This document shows, in pieces, positions 15,901 through 16,505 of a DNA stretch of 16,505 nt. The position numbers and the translations under genes are program-made. The DNA lies in assembly GCA_016839425.1 (NCBI GenBank), contig JAEOUI010000546.1, forward strand, positions 1-16,505. Direction: 5' to 3'. The stretch is from Promethearchaeota archaeon (GTDB taxonomy: Archaea > Asgardarchaeota > Lokiarchaeia > Sigynarchaeales > SOKP01). The number at the start of each line of letters is the position of its first letter. The stretch's first letter is position 1. Under the pieces are notes generated by a model. It was not told the DNA's origin. It did not search any database and saw only the letters and a program-made list of their open reading frames with translations.

Positions 15901-15918
15901 GTACAAATAAAAAGTTCC
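15901..15918 (+). repeat. Putative TnsB-binding site, right end, site 3
   Basis: GTACAAATAAAAAGTTCC is the best-conserved copy and nearly matches the terminal site at 15998..16015 (15 of 18 positions). Confidence 0.75.
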
Positions 15919-15941
15919 TTTTTCATAACTTCAGTTTGTGA

Positions 15942-15959
15942 GACCAGAAGAAAAGTTCC
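15942..15959 (+). repeat. Putative TnsB-binding site, right end, site 2
   Basis: GACCAGAAGAAAAGTTCC keeps the core and orientation. Start-to-start spacings from innermost to terminal site are 29, 41 and 56 bp, a dispersed layout like the left end of Tn7. Confidence 0.65.
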
Positions 15960-15997
15960 AAGAATCTCTTCTCTTTTTAGATGATCGCTAGTAAAAA

Positions 15998-16022
15998 GTA
16001 CAATTAAAAAGTTCTCTTAACA
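15998..16022 (-). repeat. Right terminal inverted repeat with terminal TnsB site
   Basis: GTACAATTAAAAAGTTCT (15998..16015) is followed by CTTAACA. Reverse-complemented it begins TGTTAAGAGAAC and matches the left terminus at 17 of 25 positions. It is followed directly by the CCTTT duplication. Confidence 0.82.
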
Positions 16023-16027
16023 CCTTT
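16023..16027. repeat. Target-site duplication, right copy (CCTTT)
   Basis: The same five bases occur at 106..110. Removing the element and one copy restores a continuous TCCTCC-CCTTTTTT sequence after the nrdD stop. Confidence 0.88.
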
Positions 16028-16031
16028 TTTA

Positions 16032-16059
16032 ATTTGCAAAAAAATATGCAAATATTTTT
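16032..16059 (+). terminator. Hairpin plus T-run, probably the displaced nrdD terminator
   Basis: ATTTGCA (16032..16038) pairs with TGCAAAT (16047..16053) across an eight-base loop and is followed by TTTTT at 16055..16059. In the empty site it would begin about 15 bases after the nrdD stop, and a T6 run precedes it. The transposon has moved it nearly 16 kb from nrdD. The remaining spacer up to 16260 is AT-rich and shows no gene. Confidence 0.5.
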
Positions 16060-16260
16060 GAAATTCACCTCTTTTAAAACTTAATTAATTAAAAAGTTCT
16101 TCAAATAAAAAATCGTTTTTATTAGCAATATCTCATAATTTGAACATGAAATTCAATTAATTACTTTATTTCCGCTTGTTAGATGAATCTATTTATCATT
16201 TCTTTTCAATAAATTGAATAATTATTGAAAAATTTTTAGTCCCAAACTTCATATCATGTA

Positions 16261-16280
16261 AAAAGATATTTATAATATAA
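16261..16280 (+). promoter_or_regulatory. Candidate TATA promoter of the downstream chromosomal gene
   Basis: A purine-rich AAAAGA precedes TATTTATAATATAA, a plausible BRE/TATA pair. Transcription would start around 16295..16300, about 35 bases before the downstream start codon. Confidence 0.4.
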
Positions 16281-16332
16281 CGAAAATTGTAATTTTTTAA
16301 AATATTTAAGAATATTAATAAAAGGGATGAAG

Positions 16333-16505
16333 ATGAAATCAAAGAATAAGAAGATATTTCTTTCTTTAGGTATCTCTACAATTCTAATCATAAGCATTAT
16401 TCTTATAATAATTCTTATTCCACGACCTCAAAATCCTCCTTCTGTAGATACGTCAAACTTGTGGATATGGGTATCCGGTAATTATTCCCAAAATAATAAT
16501 GGGAC
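16333..16505 (+). CDS. Membrane-anchored or secreted protein, N-terminal part (partial)
   Basis: The reading frame is open to the window edge (57 codons seen). A short basic start (KSKNKK) is followed by a long hydrophobic stretch rich in isoleucine and leucine (residues ~8-29), then IPRPQNPPSVDTSNLWIWVSGNYS. This is a signal peptide or N-terminal membrane anchor with the rest of the protein outside the cell. The ATG at 16333 is preferred to the one at 16327 because AGGG (16323..16326) then has a six-base spacing. It lies outside the transposon and belongs to the host chromosome. Function cannot be told from this fragment. Confidence 0.68.
   Translation, partial: MKSKNKKIFLSLGISTILIISIILIIILIPRPQNPPSVDTSNLWIWVSGNYSQNNNG

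Larger units (their letters stand above)
111..16022 (+). mobile_element. Complete Tn7-like transposon with zinc-finger TniQ, inserted downstream of nrdD
   Basis: The element is 15,912 bp. It begins TGTTTAAG and ends CTTAACA. The outermost 25 bases of each end, compared as inverted repeats, agree at 17 positions including TGTT at the tip and TTGTAC at the inner edge. Behind them lie two (left) and three (right) further motif copies pointing inward. It is flanked by CCTTT on both sides. Inside are tnsAB, tnsC and tniQ next to the left end, then type I restriction-modification genes and five other cargo genes. The tns end abuts the target gene, as in Tn7 where the tnsA-side (right) end faces glmS. 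No cas gene or CRISPR array is seen, so this is not a CRISPR-guided element. Confidence 0.92.

Overview
The window is AT-rich archaeal DNA, most consistent with an Asgard (Lokiarchaeia-like) genome. The grounds are an archaeal-type anaerobic ribonucleotide reductase tail, TATA-type promoters next to Shine-Dalgarno leaders, and eukaryote-like C2H2 zinc fingers written in host-like AT-rich codons. The lineage is an inference and cannot be proven from this window.

Almost the whole window is one complete Tn7-like transposon with recognisable ends, 111..16022 (15,912 bp). Its termini begin TGTT and end AACA, and the two 25-nt terminal repeats match at 17 positions. Further inward-facing copies of an AAAAAGTTCC motif lie behind each terminus (probable TnsB sites). 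A perfect 5-bp target duplication, CCTTT, flanks the element at 106..110 and 16023..16027. It sits six bases past the stop codon of nrdD (1..99), whose last codons include the glycyl-radical site, so the arrangement parallels Tn7 at glmS.

The transposition operon (401..5981) is tnsAB (endonuclease and DDE transposase fused), tnsC (TniB-sized AAA+ ATPase) and a tniQ gene. The TniQ protein continues into eleven C2H2 zinc fingers, eight of them on an exact 28-residue period with TGEKPY-type linkers. No CRISPR array or cas gene is present. The likely logic is that the zinc-finger array reads the nrdD 3' end, TniQ recruits TnsC, and TnsC activates TnsAB. This zinc-finger-guided Tn7-like transposon is the main discovery candidate.

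The cargo has three blocks. The first is a complete type I restriction-modification operon hsdM-hsdS-hsdR (6176..12163, + strand). The second is a minus-strand operon of a TIGR04255-like protein, an unknown 187-residue protein and an unknown 247-residue protein (14409 down to 12340). The third is a divergent plus-strand pair: a soluble HExxH putative metallopeptidase and a two-helix membrane protein (14488..15820). Blocks two and three look like uncharacterised, possibly defence, modules.

Beyond the right end lie the displaced chromosomal sequence downstream of nrdD, including a hairpin plus T-run that may be its old terminator, and the start of an unrelated membrane-anchored or secreted protein that runs off the window.
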